Positions 32,851-44,560 of a stretch of 64,000 bases of DNA are shown in pieces. The stretch's first letter is position 1, and each line of letters starts with the position of its first letter. The DNA is taken from the NCBI GenBank assembly GCA_003550325.1, contig QKWP01000760.1:94168-158167 (forward strand). Reading direction: 5' to 3'. The DNA comes from Gigaspora rosea. Taxonomy: Eukaryota > Glomeromycota > Glomeromycetes > Diversisporales > Gigasporaceae. Below the pieces are notes generated by a model. That model searched no databases. It had not been told where the DNA came from and worked only from the letters and a program-made list of their open reading frames with translations. A program made the translations under genes and the position numbers.

Positions 32851-34034
32851 TAGGGTGCAGAATGGGTCAGGTTAGGTTGGGTTCCTTTAAACCCAACCCA
32901 AACCTGATTAAAACCCGACCTATACCTGTTTCATTATAAAAATTTTTTATCAGGTTCGGGTCAGGTCCATTCCAAAAACTGACTCGACCTGTCTTGACTC
33001 AACCAAACCTGATCATTTTTATACACACATAAATTTGATTAAAGATAAGTGAAAAGTAACTAGACAGTAACTAATTACTATGATTATTATTTTAATTAGA
33101 GGGCTGCGTGATGCAGTCACACTAAAACCAGAAACGTTATATGTATAAGTACATCTTAATATTAATATTTTCTAAAATAGAAGATATTATTTACATTATT
33201 CTGGTTTCTTTTTTAATGATAAATCGGGTAGATCGAATAGATTGGGTAAGAATACAGAACATAGATATTCTTGTATTACTATATTAATGGAGTTTATGTT
33301 TAATGTATCTAGAATAGTGTCAGCAAAATCTTGCATTTGATTAGGCATATGATGATATGCTGTGCTAGTAAATACTGTTATATGAACATATCAAGATAGC
33401 TGTAATATTACTGGTATATGAAAAATATAATGCGCAGCAACTTATAATGGATTTATTTGGCAGATGAAAGTTCTGAAGGATCACAGAGTAAGCATTTTTA
33501 CATAACACAATTAACAAAGCATCTGGTTTTGAGTTAACTTGGACCATGAAGGGGCTCAGGTTGCGAGCGTATTAAATTCAAAGCAAGATACAATGTTATT
33601 GGATGCAAAACTTCCAGTAGTAGATTTATTTTCTTTTTCTTTATAACAAACTAGTTTGATGGATAGTGCTTCGTGCTACTCATCTTATTTGGTTTTTATT
33701 TTTTTTAATTATATTATTAAGGTTGTGTTAGTATTGAAGTTGTTACAATTTTTACTTTTAAGCGAAAAAAAAGTGAACATTTGATCCAAGTTTTCAAAGT
33801 TCATATAGCACAAAATAAAAAAATAAATTTCATATTATTTTATTAATTTACAGTATATTTAAAAAAAAACTGATCAACTGACTGAAGTTTTCAAATTCAT
33901 ATAATGCAAAACAGAAAATCAACTTTATGTGGCCTAATTTTGGATGTGAATATTATTCTATTAATTTATAGTAAATTAAAAACAAAATGCAGTTAATTGA
34001 TTCAAGTTTTCAGATTTGAAATACAAAATGAATA

Positions 34035-34232
34035 CAAGTCACTCTCATTATAGTGAACTTTCGATATAGTGAAGACTAATTAAAATCTCGATATAGTGAA
34101 GTTAAGCTCAAAGCCAACTTATATAAAATTCTCCCAATATAGTGAATTTACTAATAAAACTCTCGATATAATGAATTTTTTAAAAATTTTTATTAATGGA
34201 ACGGATCACTTCACTATAACGAGAGTGACTTG
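34035..34232. mobile_element. TA-flanked MITE with CAAGTCACTCTC ends
   Basis: Ends CAAGTCACTCTCATTATAGT and complement, with TA on each side (34033-34034 and 34233-34234). The interior repeats TCGATATAGTGAA four times. Tc1/mariner-type by target; 198 bp; non-coding. Confidence 0.85.
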
Positions 34233-34299
34233 TAATAAACTTTGCATGGCTTAACATTAGATATGAATATTAGTCTATTAATCTACAGTAAATACATTC

Positions 34300-34600
34300 T
34301 ATAAAAAGTGTTAATATAGGTACATGTTTCTATGGAGAGACACAGTTAAGTATAGAATAGGCAAATATTTGGGTTTGTATGTTTGTGATCCATGCTGACA
34401 TGTTGAATTGGTCTGAAGTGGACTGTTTACCAAAAATTTTGGACTGTAAATGGACTGGGTTTTTCTGTACTTTACTAAACCAAACTTATGAGTGTTGGCA
34501 CAGTTAATTACATGGCTCATATGTGCTACCCAATGCACGTGTTAATACCAATATATGTGCTATTCTGTTATGTTTTAGTTCATGTTTCACACCACATAAC
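34300..34600. repeat. dispersed repeat related to the element at 56.9-57.1 kb
   Basis: GGACTGTAAATGGACTGGGT, then TTTACTAAACCAAACTTATG, matches GGACCGTAAATGGACCGGGT and TTTACTAAGCCAAAATTCA at 57.0 kb. The minus-strand frames at both places are similar because the DNA is repeated. Confidence 0.6.
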
Positions 34601-36488
34601 ATTGCTTATTCAGACAATCTCATGCTAGCTCATACCATCACTTGGACCACTTCTTATATAAAAAAATCCAACTAATTTTAGATTCCATTAAATGCAAAAA
34701 TGAAAAATCAACTTTATGTAGTCTAATTTTCAATGCAAATATTACTCTATTAATTTATAGTAAATTAAAAAAAATTAAAAAAATCTGATCAATCAAAGTT
34801 TTAGATTCCATGTAATATAAAACAAAAATTAACTTCGCATAGCCCTAATTTTAAATGTGATTGTTATTTGTTAATTTATATAAATTTAAAATAAAAAAAT
34901 AAAAAATAAAAGCAACTAACTGACCAAGGTTTCAGATTCTATGTAATAAAATCAAAAAAATTAATTTCTCATAAACATTATTTATTAGTATAGAGTACAT
35001 TAAAAAAAAACTGCTAACTGACCTAAGTTTTCAAATCCTTTGTAATGCAAAAAATCAACTTTGTGTGGCTTAATTTTAGATAGCAATATTATTTCATAAT
35101 TTATAGTAAATTAAATTCAAAAAAAAAAACCAACTACTAAAGTTTTAAAATTTAATGTAACACTAAACAAAAAATCAACTTTGCATAACCTAATTTTATG
35201 TGATTATTCTATAAATTTAAAGTAAAAAAATATTTGACAGACCATCCAAAGTTTTCAGATTTTATATATCACTAAAAAAGAATCATCTTTGTATAGCTTA
35301 ATTTTAGATATAAACATTATTCTAACAATTTACAGCAATTTTTTAAAAAAAATGATCAACTAACTACTGAAGTTTTCAGATTCTATGTAATTCAAAACAA
35401 AATATCAACTTTGTATAGCCTAATCTTGAATGCGTATATTATTCTATTAATTTACAGTAACTTAAAAAAATAAAAAAAATTAAAAAAGAAAAAAAAATCT
35501 GACCAACTGAAGTTTTTAAATACCATGTAATGTAAAGTAAAAAATCAACTTTGCATAGCTCTAATTTTAAATATGAGCATTATTCTATTAATTTATAGTA
35601 AATTTATAGTAAAGTAAAAAAAAAAAGTGAATGACTGACCAAAGTTTTTAAATTCTATGTAATAAAACAAAAAATCAACTTTGCATAAATATTATTTTAT
35701 TAGAAAAAAAAAATCTGCTGACTAACCAAAGTTTTTAGATCCCATATAATACAAAATAAAAATCAACTTCACATGGCTTAATTTTAGATATCAATATTAT
35801 TCTTTAATTTATAGTAAATTAAAAAAAAATGTTTGATTAACTACTGAAGTTTTAAGATTTCATATAAATTTTATATACACAAAACAAAAAATCAACTTTG
35901 CATGACCTAATTTTATGTGATTATTTATTATACAGTAAAGTAAAAAACAAACAAAAAAAATTTGACTGACTGACCAAAGTTAAAATTAACTTTGTGTTAT
36001 CTAATTTCAGATATAAACATTATTAAAAAAAAATTATGATTAACTAACACAGTGTTTTCAGATTCTGTGTAATGCAAAATGAAATATTAACATCTTGTAG
36101 CCTAATTTTGGATATGAACATTACTTTTTTAATTCACAGTAAATTACAACTGACCAAAGTTTATTAATTCACAGAGCAAAACGAAAAATCAACTTTGTAT
36201 AGACTAATATTAGATGAAAATATCTGACTAACTAAAAGATTCTATTAAAATCAATTACAAAACACGATTATAACAAATATCATGATATTTATAGTTTTAA
36301 ATAGGAATCGTTATAGGATTACCAAAAATTTTTCTACAATTTAGTCGCATTTCCAATAAAAACAACCAAAAAGTAACTTATAATAATAAAATTAGTAAGT
36401 TAATCTCTGTCGTTATTATTAACTATATTAAAAATAAATTTTTCCACACAGTGGACACGTTTTCTAAAGTTTACCAATTAATAATATT

Positions 36489-37021
36489 TAATTGGTGATC
36501 CGCGAGTCAACCAGAGAGTGGTCATAGTGAAACATGATGCGGATTACTTATAAAAATTAGGGTTTTGCGAATGTGGAGTGCATGCATCTAAAACTTTTTT
36601 TATACTAAGTTAACCACTCTTCTGACTTAAGAGACTTTTGTAAAGCTCGTCAAGACGCATCTAATGGTGGGTAGAGCGTCAAAATCGGCCTGGTGGTGCT
36701 GAGATATCTTTAAAAAACGTTTCTTTTACTATGTAAATTTCTTTACAAACAATACTATTGTTTGCAAAGAAATTTACATAGTAAAAGAAACGTTTTTTAA
36801 AGATATCTCAGCACCCACCAGGCCGATTTTGACGCTCTACCCACCATTAGATGCATCTTGACGAGCTCTACAAAAGTCTCTTAAGTCAGAAGAGTGGTTA
36901 ACTTAGTATAAAAAAGTTTTAGATGCATGCACTCCACATTCGCAAAACCCTAATTTTTATAAGTAATCCGCATCATGTTTCACTATGACCACTCTCTGGT
37001 TGACTCGCAGATCACCAATTA
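36489..37021. repeat. 533-bp near-perfect palindrome
   Basis: Two arms of about 266 bp (TTAATTGGTGATC outward to CTTTACAAACAATA at the centre, about 36755) differ at only a few positions. Non-coding. Motifs CCACCAGGCC, ATGCATCT and GAGCTCTACAA are shared with the palindrome at 40505-40824, so the two form a foldback family. Confidence 0.9.
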
Positions 37022-37479
37022 AACATAAGATTAGCCTGTCGTTACAATTAATACAATAAATTATGCATATAGATAACATCTGAATAACATAAATACACAT
37101 GTTATGAGCTATCCAGCGAAATTAAGAATAAAAGACCAATCAGCATTTACATCAGTAAAGTTTTTATAGTGCAAACCTGTGCAGATATTCTAATAAATCA
37201 ATTATTACAAAATTTGCAAAGATCTGTGACCCCACAACTGTCAGTAAAAAAAATTTTAAAAATCTGCAAAAATCTTTAAAAATAAAAATTTGCACAGATT
37301 ATTAACGGTTTTATATATACGTTTTTTATTATTAAAAAAAAATAATCCAACTACACTACATCAGAAATTACTATAAATTTCTAATTATTTTTATTTTATT
37401 ACAATATTTATTTTAATATATAATAAAATACAAATTTATAATATAAATTTTTTTTTATTACAAAGGTATTATATTATTT

Positions 37480-38000
37480 TCACCACAAGAACACCATCAC
37501 TTCACTACAAGAACCATCATTTCACAACAAGAACAGATACAAGTACACCATCAATTCACTACAAAAATGCTATCAAGATTGCCACAAGAATATCATCACT
37601 TTGCTACAAGAACGCCATATAATCACTACAAGAATATCGTCGAAATCACACAAGAATGCTGCCACTTTACTACAAAAACGCGTACAATACCATCAATTTA
37701 CTACAAAAGTGCTGTAATTTATCACAAGAATGCATACAAGCACACAACAAAAATGCCATCAAGTTACTACATCACTTTACTTACCACAACGTCAAATCAC
37801 CACGTCACTTCACCATAAAAATCACACAAGAACACCGTCGAATCAACACAAGAACTCCGTCAAATTGCCACAAGAACGCTGTTGAATTACTGCAAAAACA
37901 CTAACACTTTATTGCAAAACGCCGTCACTTCATCACAAAAACAACATCGAATTACCACGAAACGCCACCAAATCACCAAGAATGGCGTATGATTACAAGA
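37480..38000. repeat. CACTACAAGAA minisatellite
   Basis: About 20 imperfect units of 25-35 bp (TTCACTACAAGAACGCCATC and variants). The Tyr/His/Thr-rich frames at 37567-37904 arise from this repeat. Confidence 0.7.
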
Positions 38001-39640
38001 ATTGTAAAAGCACCAGAAAAACTCATAAATCTCTATAGAAGATCAAAAAATATATTAGTACAAAGCTAACAAAAACAAACAAGAAAAAAAATAAAAAAAT
38101 ACTTATCTTTATACTTATGTAGATTCGTAATTTACAACTTATTTTTCTGTTCTGTAGCAAATAAGATAATAATAATTAGAAACAAGAAAAAATAAAAAAA
38201 ATATAATAAATAAAAAAATAATAAATATAATAAAAAAAAGCTGAAACCAAATCGAAGTGAAAAAATTAAAAAAAAACTAAAAAAAATTTAACTTATAATA
38301 CAGTAATATGTAATAATGATCTTGATCTTGTGTAATTGGTGATTATCACCACTAGCTATCATAAAAAAATCAAAAACTATTATTAAATAAAAAAAAAATT
38401 TTAAATAAATAAAATTAATAATCATTCGAAATATTAAAAATTTAAAAATAGAGAATTTAAAAATAAAAATTAAAAAAAATGTTAAAAAAAATTAAAATTT
38501 AAATAAAATTACAAAAAATTAAAATAAAATAAAATAAAACAAAAAAATAAAAAATGATAAAAAAATTAAAATAAATTTAAAAAAACCATTAAAATAAAAA
38601 GTTAAATAAAAAAATAAATTAAATAATTAAAAAAAAAGAAAAAAAATTTAAAGATTAAAATTAAAAAAATAAATAGATAATAATAATAAAAATTTAAAAA
38701 AATTAAAACAAAAGGTCTGTTTTAAAAAAATAAGAATAAAACAAAATAATAAATAATAAAAAAAATTTAAATAATAAAAAAAAAAATTTAATAAAAATTT
38801 TAATAAAAATAAAAAATAAAAAAAATAAAAATCAAAAAATAAATCAAAAAAAAAAATCGTAAAGTTTTAAATTTAAAAAAGGAGAAATCTAGACAGTGCC
38901 TCTGTGCATTTTGTGCTCCCTAATGTACTAATAATTTATTTCGCCCGACACTAGGTTAGGTTAGGGTTAGAGTTAGAATAAGGGTCAAGATTAGTACAGA
39001 ATTGTGAGAGAATCATTTTTTGTTAGAAGTGCAACAGGGGTTACCCTAGTAAAATTTCGAGATATAACAATAGGGGGCACAAAGTGCATGGGGCACTGTC
39101 TAGTCCTGTTCTTTAAAAAAAAATAAAAATCATAAAATTTTAAATAATAAAAAAAAATCGTAAAATTTTAAATAATAAAAAAAAATTGTAAAATTTAAAT
39201 AAAATAAAATAAAAAATAAAAAAAATAATTAAAAGAAATACATAACAAATGAAACAAATGAAAATATGCAAAAAAGAAAAAATAAAAAAAATACATTAAA
39301 AAAAGTAAAATAAATGTTAAAATAAAAAAATTAAAAAAAATTAAAAAATAAAAGAAAATAAAAAAATAAAAAAAAGCGATCTTAAAAAACGATAAAATTA
39401 ATAAAAAATAAAATAAAAATAAAATAAAAAAAAAGTTAAAAAAAGTTAAAATAAAAAAAAACTTGTTTAAAAATATAAAACAAAACCATTTAAAAATATA
39501 AAAAAATGTTTAAAAATATATATAAGAAAAACGTACAGTAAATATAACCCACCATATTGTTATTGAATTTTAAATAAAGAATAAAAAAATAATAATAATA
39601 AAAAAAGTGAATAAAAAAACGTGTTTTTTTACTTTATTTA
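38000..39640. repeat. strand-asymmetric A-rich tract
   Basis: About 1.4 kb composed mostly of AAAAATAAAATT-type words on the plus strand, interrupted by a small element at 38892-39101. No gene. Confidence 0.8.
38892..39101. mobile_element. small TA-flanked inverted-repeat element
   Basis: GACAGTGCCTCTGTGCATTT against the complement of GGGCACAAAGTGCATGGGGC ACTGTC, with TA on both sides (38890-38891 and 39102-39103). The interior includes GGTTAGGGTTAGAGTTAG. Confidence 0.65.
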
Positions 39641-40059
39641 TTTGAATTTATTTTCAGTTTGTTTTGTTTATTGATTTTTTCATGTTCTTACTTGCAGGTA
39701 AGTATTGAAATTATAATTTTGGAGATTATCGCAGATTATACTTTTTAAATATTTGTACAGATTTTTTGCTAAAAATCTGCAAAGAACTACAAAAATCTAA
39801 ATTTTGAAAATCTTTGCAATTTTTTAAACAAGATTCTGCACTTGTTTGATAAATTTGAAGATCACTACAGGTTATTAATGTTTTTATTTTCTGATGTAGG
39901 GTAGATTTCTAATTTTTTATTGTAGTTATTATTATTATTAATTATTAGAAAATAACTAATAATCACCATAGGTGATTATCACCTGTGATCTACAATGCAT
40001 AAAAAAATAAACAAAACAAACAAAACTTTTATTAAATAAAATTAAATCTCTTTAATATT

Positions 40060-40270
40060 AGGGTAAGGGTAAAGGTTAGAGATTAGAGTAAGGCTTTGTA
40101 TATAGTAAAATTTAGCAAGGAATGTTTTTTTTTTGTATAAAAAAAAGTAGTTTCATAGACAAAATTTTAGGTTAAAAGCAATTTTAGCAATTTTTAAAAA
40201 TTTTTTTGTTTTGTTATACAAATTGATCTGCGTATTACACCTGATCCTGAATTTTAATTGGCAAATTAAC
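40060..40270. repeat. core module shared with elements at 9.75 and 57.2 kb
   Basis: AGTAAAATTTAGCAAGGAAT, a T run, AGTAGTTTCATAGACAAAAT, and a final CACCTGATCCTG followed by ATTGG. The same order occurs at about 9750-9895 and 57185-57340. It is preceded here by telomere-like GTAAGGGTAAAGGTTAG. Confidence 0.7.
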
Positions 40271-40504
40271 TACAGGTGATAATTACCTGTGGTGTAAATT
40301 AATAATTTTCTAATTATTATATTTTTTTTTAACTCTTTGATAGTTTCGTTGGTACTTTTATTAGATATTAAATATATAATATAACTAAACTATGTTAATT
40401 GATGATCCAGATAAGATTGGCAGTATTACTATATTGGGACAATAGTAAATTTTGGGGATAAGTACAATATAAATTTTTATTATATGCCTCAATCTGAGCG
40501 GAGT

Positions 40505-40824
40505 CAAATGAAAAGTATTTTTTTTATTAAGTTAATAGCCAAAATCAAATAATTGAAAGTTGTAGAGTTCACTGAGATGCATCTAATGCGATTATATTAT
40601 TCAAATTGGCCTAGTAGAGGTTAAGTTATCACTAAAAAACGATTGGTTAACTATATAAATTTTTATAGAAATTTTATATAGTTAGCTAATCGTTTTTTAA
40701 TGATAACTTAACCTCCACCAGGCCAATTTGAATAATATAATCACATTATATGCATCTCAGTGAGCTCTACAACTTTCAATTATTTGACTTTGGTGATTAA
40801 CTTAATAAAAAAAATACTTTTCAT
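40505..40824. repeat. 320-bp palindrome, relative of 36489-37021
   Basis: Arms of about 155 bp (AAAAGTATTTTTTTTATTAA, TCAAATAATTGAAAGTTGTA, GGCCTAGTAGAGGTTAAG) return as complements with scattered mismatches. It shares CCACCAGGCC, ATGCATCTCAGTGAGCTC and TACAACTTT with the larger palindrome. Confidence 0.85.
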
Positions 40825-40951
40825 TGTACAATTCTCAGATTCCAGTATATAGTAAATTTCATAGGAATTTGCCCCAAATTCTAATATAAAAATTCTGCAG
40901 ATCATATCTGAATTAGTAATTAATTACTTATTATCAATACTCTATCTATAG

Positions 40952-41182
40952 CAGGTCTGGCATCACTCGAATACTTCAAGAGCCCTTGGTGTGACCTATC
41001 GCACTGCCTCACTAATAAGACAGACAATTTTGTCTGCCCCGTCAAAGAGCGACATAGGATTTCTCTTCAAATCCCTCTCATCTAGTATCAATGGTGAGGA
41101 TAACAAACTATACAAGAAGAACATTGAGGCTAAGAAAATAAAGGATAATAAAAAAGAGGGAAGTACTACAAACCCTAAATGA
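40952..41182 (+). CDS. possible terminal exon, unknown protein
   Basis: A frame open from an acceptor-like TCTATCTATAG at 40951 to TGA. It encodes about 76 residues (QVWHHSNTSRALGVTYRTAS, then Lys-rich KKNIEAKKIKDNKKEGSTTN). Base composition is more balanced than the surroundings. No ATG or upstream exon was found and no domain is recognised. It may be a fragment of a larger gene or chance. Confidence 0.3.
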   Translation, partial: QVWHHSNTSRALGVTYRTASLIRQTILSAPSKSDIGFLFKSLSSSINGEDNKLYKKNIEAKKIKDNKKEGSTTNPK

Positions 41183-42505
41183 TATACCAAAAAAAAAACA
41201 AAATAAAATGACTACAAGATAAAAGAAATTAAAAAAAATTCTATCACTAATGACGGAAAGCTAACAAATTGAAAGCAAACAATGAAAAGAAAAAAAAACA
41301 AAAAGAAACAAAACAGAAAACAGAAATAGAAATAAACCCAAATCTGAAATCAACGATAAAAATTATATAATACTGCACAAGGAAACATCTCACCAAAGTA
41401 TTATATGTACATAAAAAGAAAACAAAAGAACATTCTGGAATTTAATCTCCATAGATCTGCCTACTTCATTGCATCACATCCTATTACGCATCCATTCCTG
41501 TTTATTCACCTGCATGCCTTCTTCCCAATTAGAATAGAAACAACAATGCTGATCTTTTAGAGAGGTATGCTAAATTTTCCATTTTTTGTCAAAAATTCTA
41601 GCAAAACTGACTTCTAGCAAGAATATAATAGTAGGTATATGGCGAATAAATTCTTGTAACCAAAAACCTTAAAAAGAGTGATGAAATTTCATTTTTCTTA
41701 GTTTACCGCCTAGCCAAGCTATAATCCCTTCGTCGACGAAAGTTTTCTTTTTTAACTTCCACTAGAATTTCTTGTACCAAGAGCACCTACTGCCAGTTAT
41801 CTTGCACAACTGACACTTCTGGCTTGTGTGCTGAATATATAAAGGAGTTCCCGACGACACAAGGAAGGTTGATCTTTATAAAAACCAGTATTAATCTTTT
41901 ACTAATGAAAAAGTTTTTGTTTTTCTTTTGTTCAAAAATTTGTCAAGTGAACAATGGGAAGAGTTCTATATTAATAATTATTAATAATTAATAATAATAA
42001 TTGTGACAGATTATAATGAAATTCAGATTAAAATGAAATGATAGTATAACATCTCGAAAACTAATTTTTTTTGGTATATATTTTTTAGGGTTAGGGGTTT
42101 AGGGTTAGGGTTAGTTTTAAAAAAAATTATAATATACAAGTATTAGTGGGTTTTAGAAGGCTAGCAGGTTAAGTATAGGATGTAGATTTCATTTTAAATT
42201 ATGATCTGCAACAATAATTATTAATAATAATAAATCACTTAGCATAATCGAGTCTATTTGGCATATAAATAGTACTTATATGTATAACATTTCTGGTTTT
42301 AGTGCAACTGCATTATGCAGCTACCTATTTTTAAAATTATATTGGGTATAATCAGGTTTTACAAATCAATAAACAGAAACTTGAACCTGACCCGATACTT
42401 TAATAGACCTGACCCAAACCTGACCCGATTTATTAACAAATCAAAGATTTGAACCCTACCCGACCCACAAAATTTCAGGTCAAACCCGACCTATCCCACA
42501 CCCTA
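41183..42505. other. intergenic, no recognised gene
   Basis: AT-rich. It includes 41700-41880, which is less AT-biased (TTCGTCGACGAAAG, then ATATATAAAGGAG) but without an adjacent frame, and a telomere-like run listed separately. The right subterminal AACCTGACCCGA words of the large block end it. Confidence 0.5.
42085..42117. repeat. interstitial telomere-like repeat
   Basis: AGGGTTAGGGGTTTAGGGTT continuing AGGGTTAG: four imperfect TTAGGG units, the usual fungal telomere word. Confidence 0.75.
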
Positions 42506-44560
42506 ATTCCAACTCTCATTACCAAAAATAGTTTTACAGTAACTAGCAATATAATTCCAATGCAACTTCCTCAACCATGTAGAAAATAAAAGACAATTCC
42601 AAAGCAACCACCTCTAACCGATACCATGGTAGCTAAAATAGTATGTTTTGTATAGTAACTTATGGCAGAAATTACAATAATTTAATATGATAATCACTGC
42701 AAATTAATTTAACCTTATCACATACTATAGCCACCAAATAGTGAGTAGGCTTTGCAACAGAATTCTTTATAAAAGAATTAATAACTCCAATGTAAACTAA
42801 TTTAATTGATAATCTGTTTCCAAATGAAAAATACATTACCATATATAGTAAATCGTGATACACATCACTATGAACTTTACTATAGTCATAAATTCCATTT
42901 CATGTAAACAATAGTTTGTTTATATTAGTCAGAAAATCATTTTATAGCAATATCTCTGCATTTGCTAAACAGATTTTAATGATATTACTATATTAGATTC
43001 AGAAAATGATGCTCTACAAGTTTACTTAGGATTGAAAATATATTTACTTAGTAGAAAAATAACTTCACTTTGTCGTGAAGTGGTATTTGTGTCTTAGCAA
43101 TTTTATATAGTAAATCATATAGATCTGTGCATTGCAATTTACTATGTATAGCTTACACATTTGGAAACGGATTATCAATTAAATTTAATCCCATAAAAAT
43201 CAAGGTAATTCTAACACAAAATAACTCAACCACACTGTAACTGTCAGAATAGTAGATAAGTATTACAGAATTTTCTTATGTAACTCAGTAGAAATCATGA
43301 AAATTATATTGCAAACTTACACAACTTTAAACTACATATAGTGGCCATCGAATAGCCAATAATTCCAAAAATAATTTGTTTGACCTAATTCTTGATGAAA
43401 ATCATGGTAATAAAAATTTTTAGTGTCAGAGGCATGGACAAAAAAACTAATATAGTATTTAAATCTGCTGAGTGAAGCAAGACCAAAACATAAAATGTAA
43501 GGCTAACTTAAAACTGCCAAGTGAAGCGAGGCCAAAAACATAATGTTGTAAGATTAGCTTAAAACAAGTCCATTATACATATGTTTTACACTATGATAGT
43601 CGATTTGGTATAACTGCTAATCTGATTTTTAACCATCAGCTTAGCCAATTTAATAAATTTAAGTCGACTATAAATAATCTCGACTGTGTCATATTCCATT
43701 ATGCCATCTACAAATCTATACTGTATATAGTTAGTTGAAATTTGGAACAGGAGGGACTTTTGTTTTCGATGATTTCTGGGATCAATATTACACAAGTATT
43801 TATACGTCGTAGTACTAAAACTAAAATTTTTCGGGTCTAAGCAAACTTAAAAAAAATAACAATCAATACAACACTTTATTAACAAAAGAACTTCTTAGCA
43901 AGCGTCTCTTTGTTGAATCACGCTGAATCACGCTGAATCACGCAATAAAAGGTAGATATACTAAGGGTTGAAGTATTGTCTACTGAGAAGGTAATAAAAA
44001 TATATTGTATTGCTAAATTTATAAACTTTTAACGTCATTTTTTGGGGTTTTTTTCGTCTTTTTTCTTTTGTTATCCAAATAATTAACTTGTTTTTTTTTC
44101 ATTTACAAATTTATTTAGCTGTTTTTCGAAAGTTATATGTATTCTCTATAAGACGTTTGATTCATTTTATATATGTGATAATATAGTTTTGTTAATTATA
44201 GATGAAGTATAAAAAATGGGAATAAAGGGCGTGTAACTTGTTATAAGAAACTTTTAATAAAGCTCTTGTGTTTATAAGCTATATTTTAACCTGAGTAAAT
44301 AGTTTTATTCATTTACAATGCGAGTTAATTTGCTTCAGAAATTGTAATATGTTTAATGATTATCTATTGAAAATGTATCACGTGGATAAAAACTGTTTTA
44401 TGATTGGTCAACTACCTCATGATCAGACCCGAAAAATACGAAAGTCCTCCCTGCTGAAATTTGGCGGCGCAGCCGCCACATGATCGTGTGCTAGTTTTCT
44501 GATATAAATGCAAGTATTTTTTTTTCGAATACATACATTTTCTTCTAGAAAATACTGATC
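42506..44560. other. intergenic with an inverted repeat pair
   Basis: TTTAATTGATAATCTGTTTC near 42803 and GAAACGGATTATCAATTAAA near 43165 form arms about 75-100 bp long. TGAATCACGC occurs three times in tandem at 43915-43943. Minus-strand frames at 42672-42863 and 43586-43795 are unrecognised. The F-box promoter lies at the right end. Confidence 0.5.
44463..44477. promoter_or_regulatory. GC-only palindrome upstream of the F-box gene
   Basis: GGCGGCGCAGCCGCC is a 15-base inverted repeat with one central base, about 85 bp before the ATG in otherwise AT-rich DNA. GATATAAATG at about 44500 could serve as a TATA element. A factor-binding site is possible; function inferred only from position. Confidence 0.35.

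Larger units (their letters stand above)
33780..36245. repeat. degenerate ~90-140-bp tandem satellite
   Basis: About 16 diverged units share AAGTTTTCAGATTC, ATGTAATGCAAAACAAAAAA, ATCAACTTTGCATAGCCTAA, TTATTCTATTAATTTATAG and TAAATTAAAAAAAA. They are interrupted by a MITE (34035-34232) and a repeat at 34300-34600. Open frames are chance. Confidence 0.7.
32851..42505. mobile_element. 9.65-kb gene-poor block with TAGGGTG inverted ends
   Basis: The left end TAGGGTGCAGAATGGGTCAG and the complement of the right end (TAGGGTGTGGGATAGGTCGG) match. Inverted similarity continues about 250-300 bp inward (GGTCAGGTT-type words; TGCACTAAAACCAGAAA and TTATATGTATAAGTAC). No 8-bp duplication is found (GTCACGAC against ATTCCAAC). 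It could be one large hAT-like element swollen by nested insertions, or two copies of one family in opposite orientation. The interior holds satellites, palindromes, MITEs and A-rich DNA but no transposase. Confidence 0.45.

Noticed and set aside
37567-37904. His/Tyr/Thr-rich frames
   Set aside because: They come from the CACTACAAGAA minisatellite, which lacks stops by chance.
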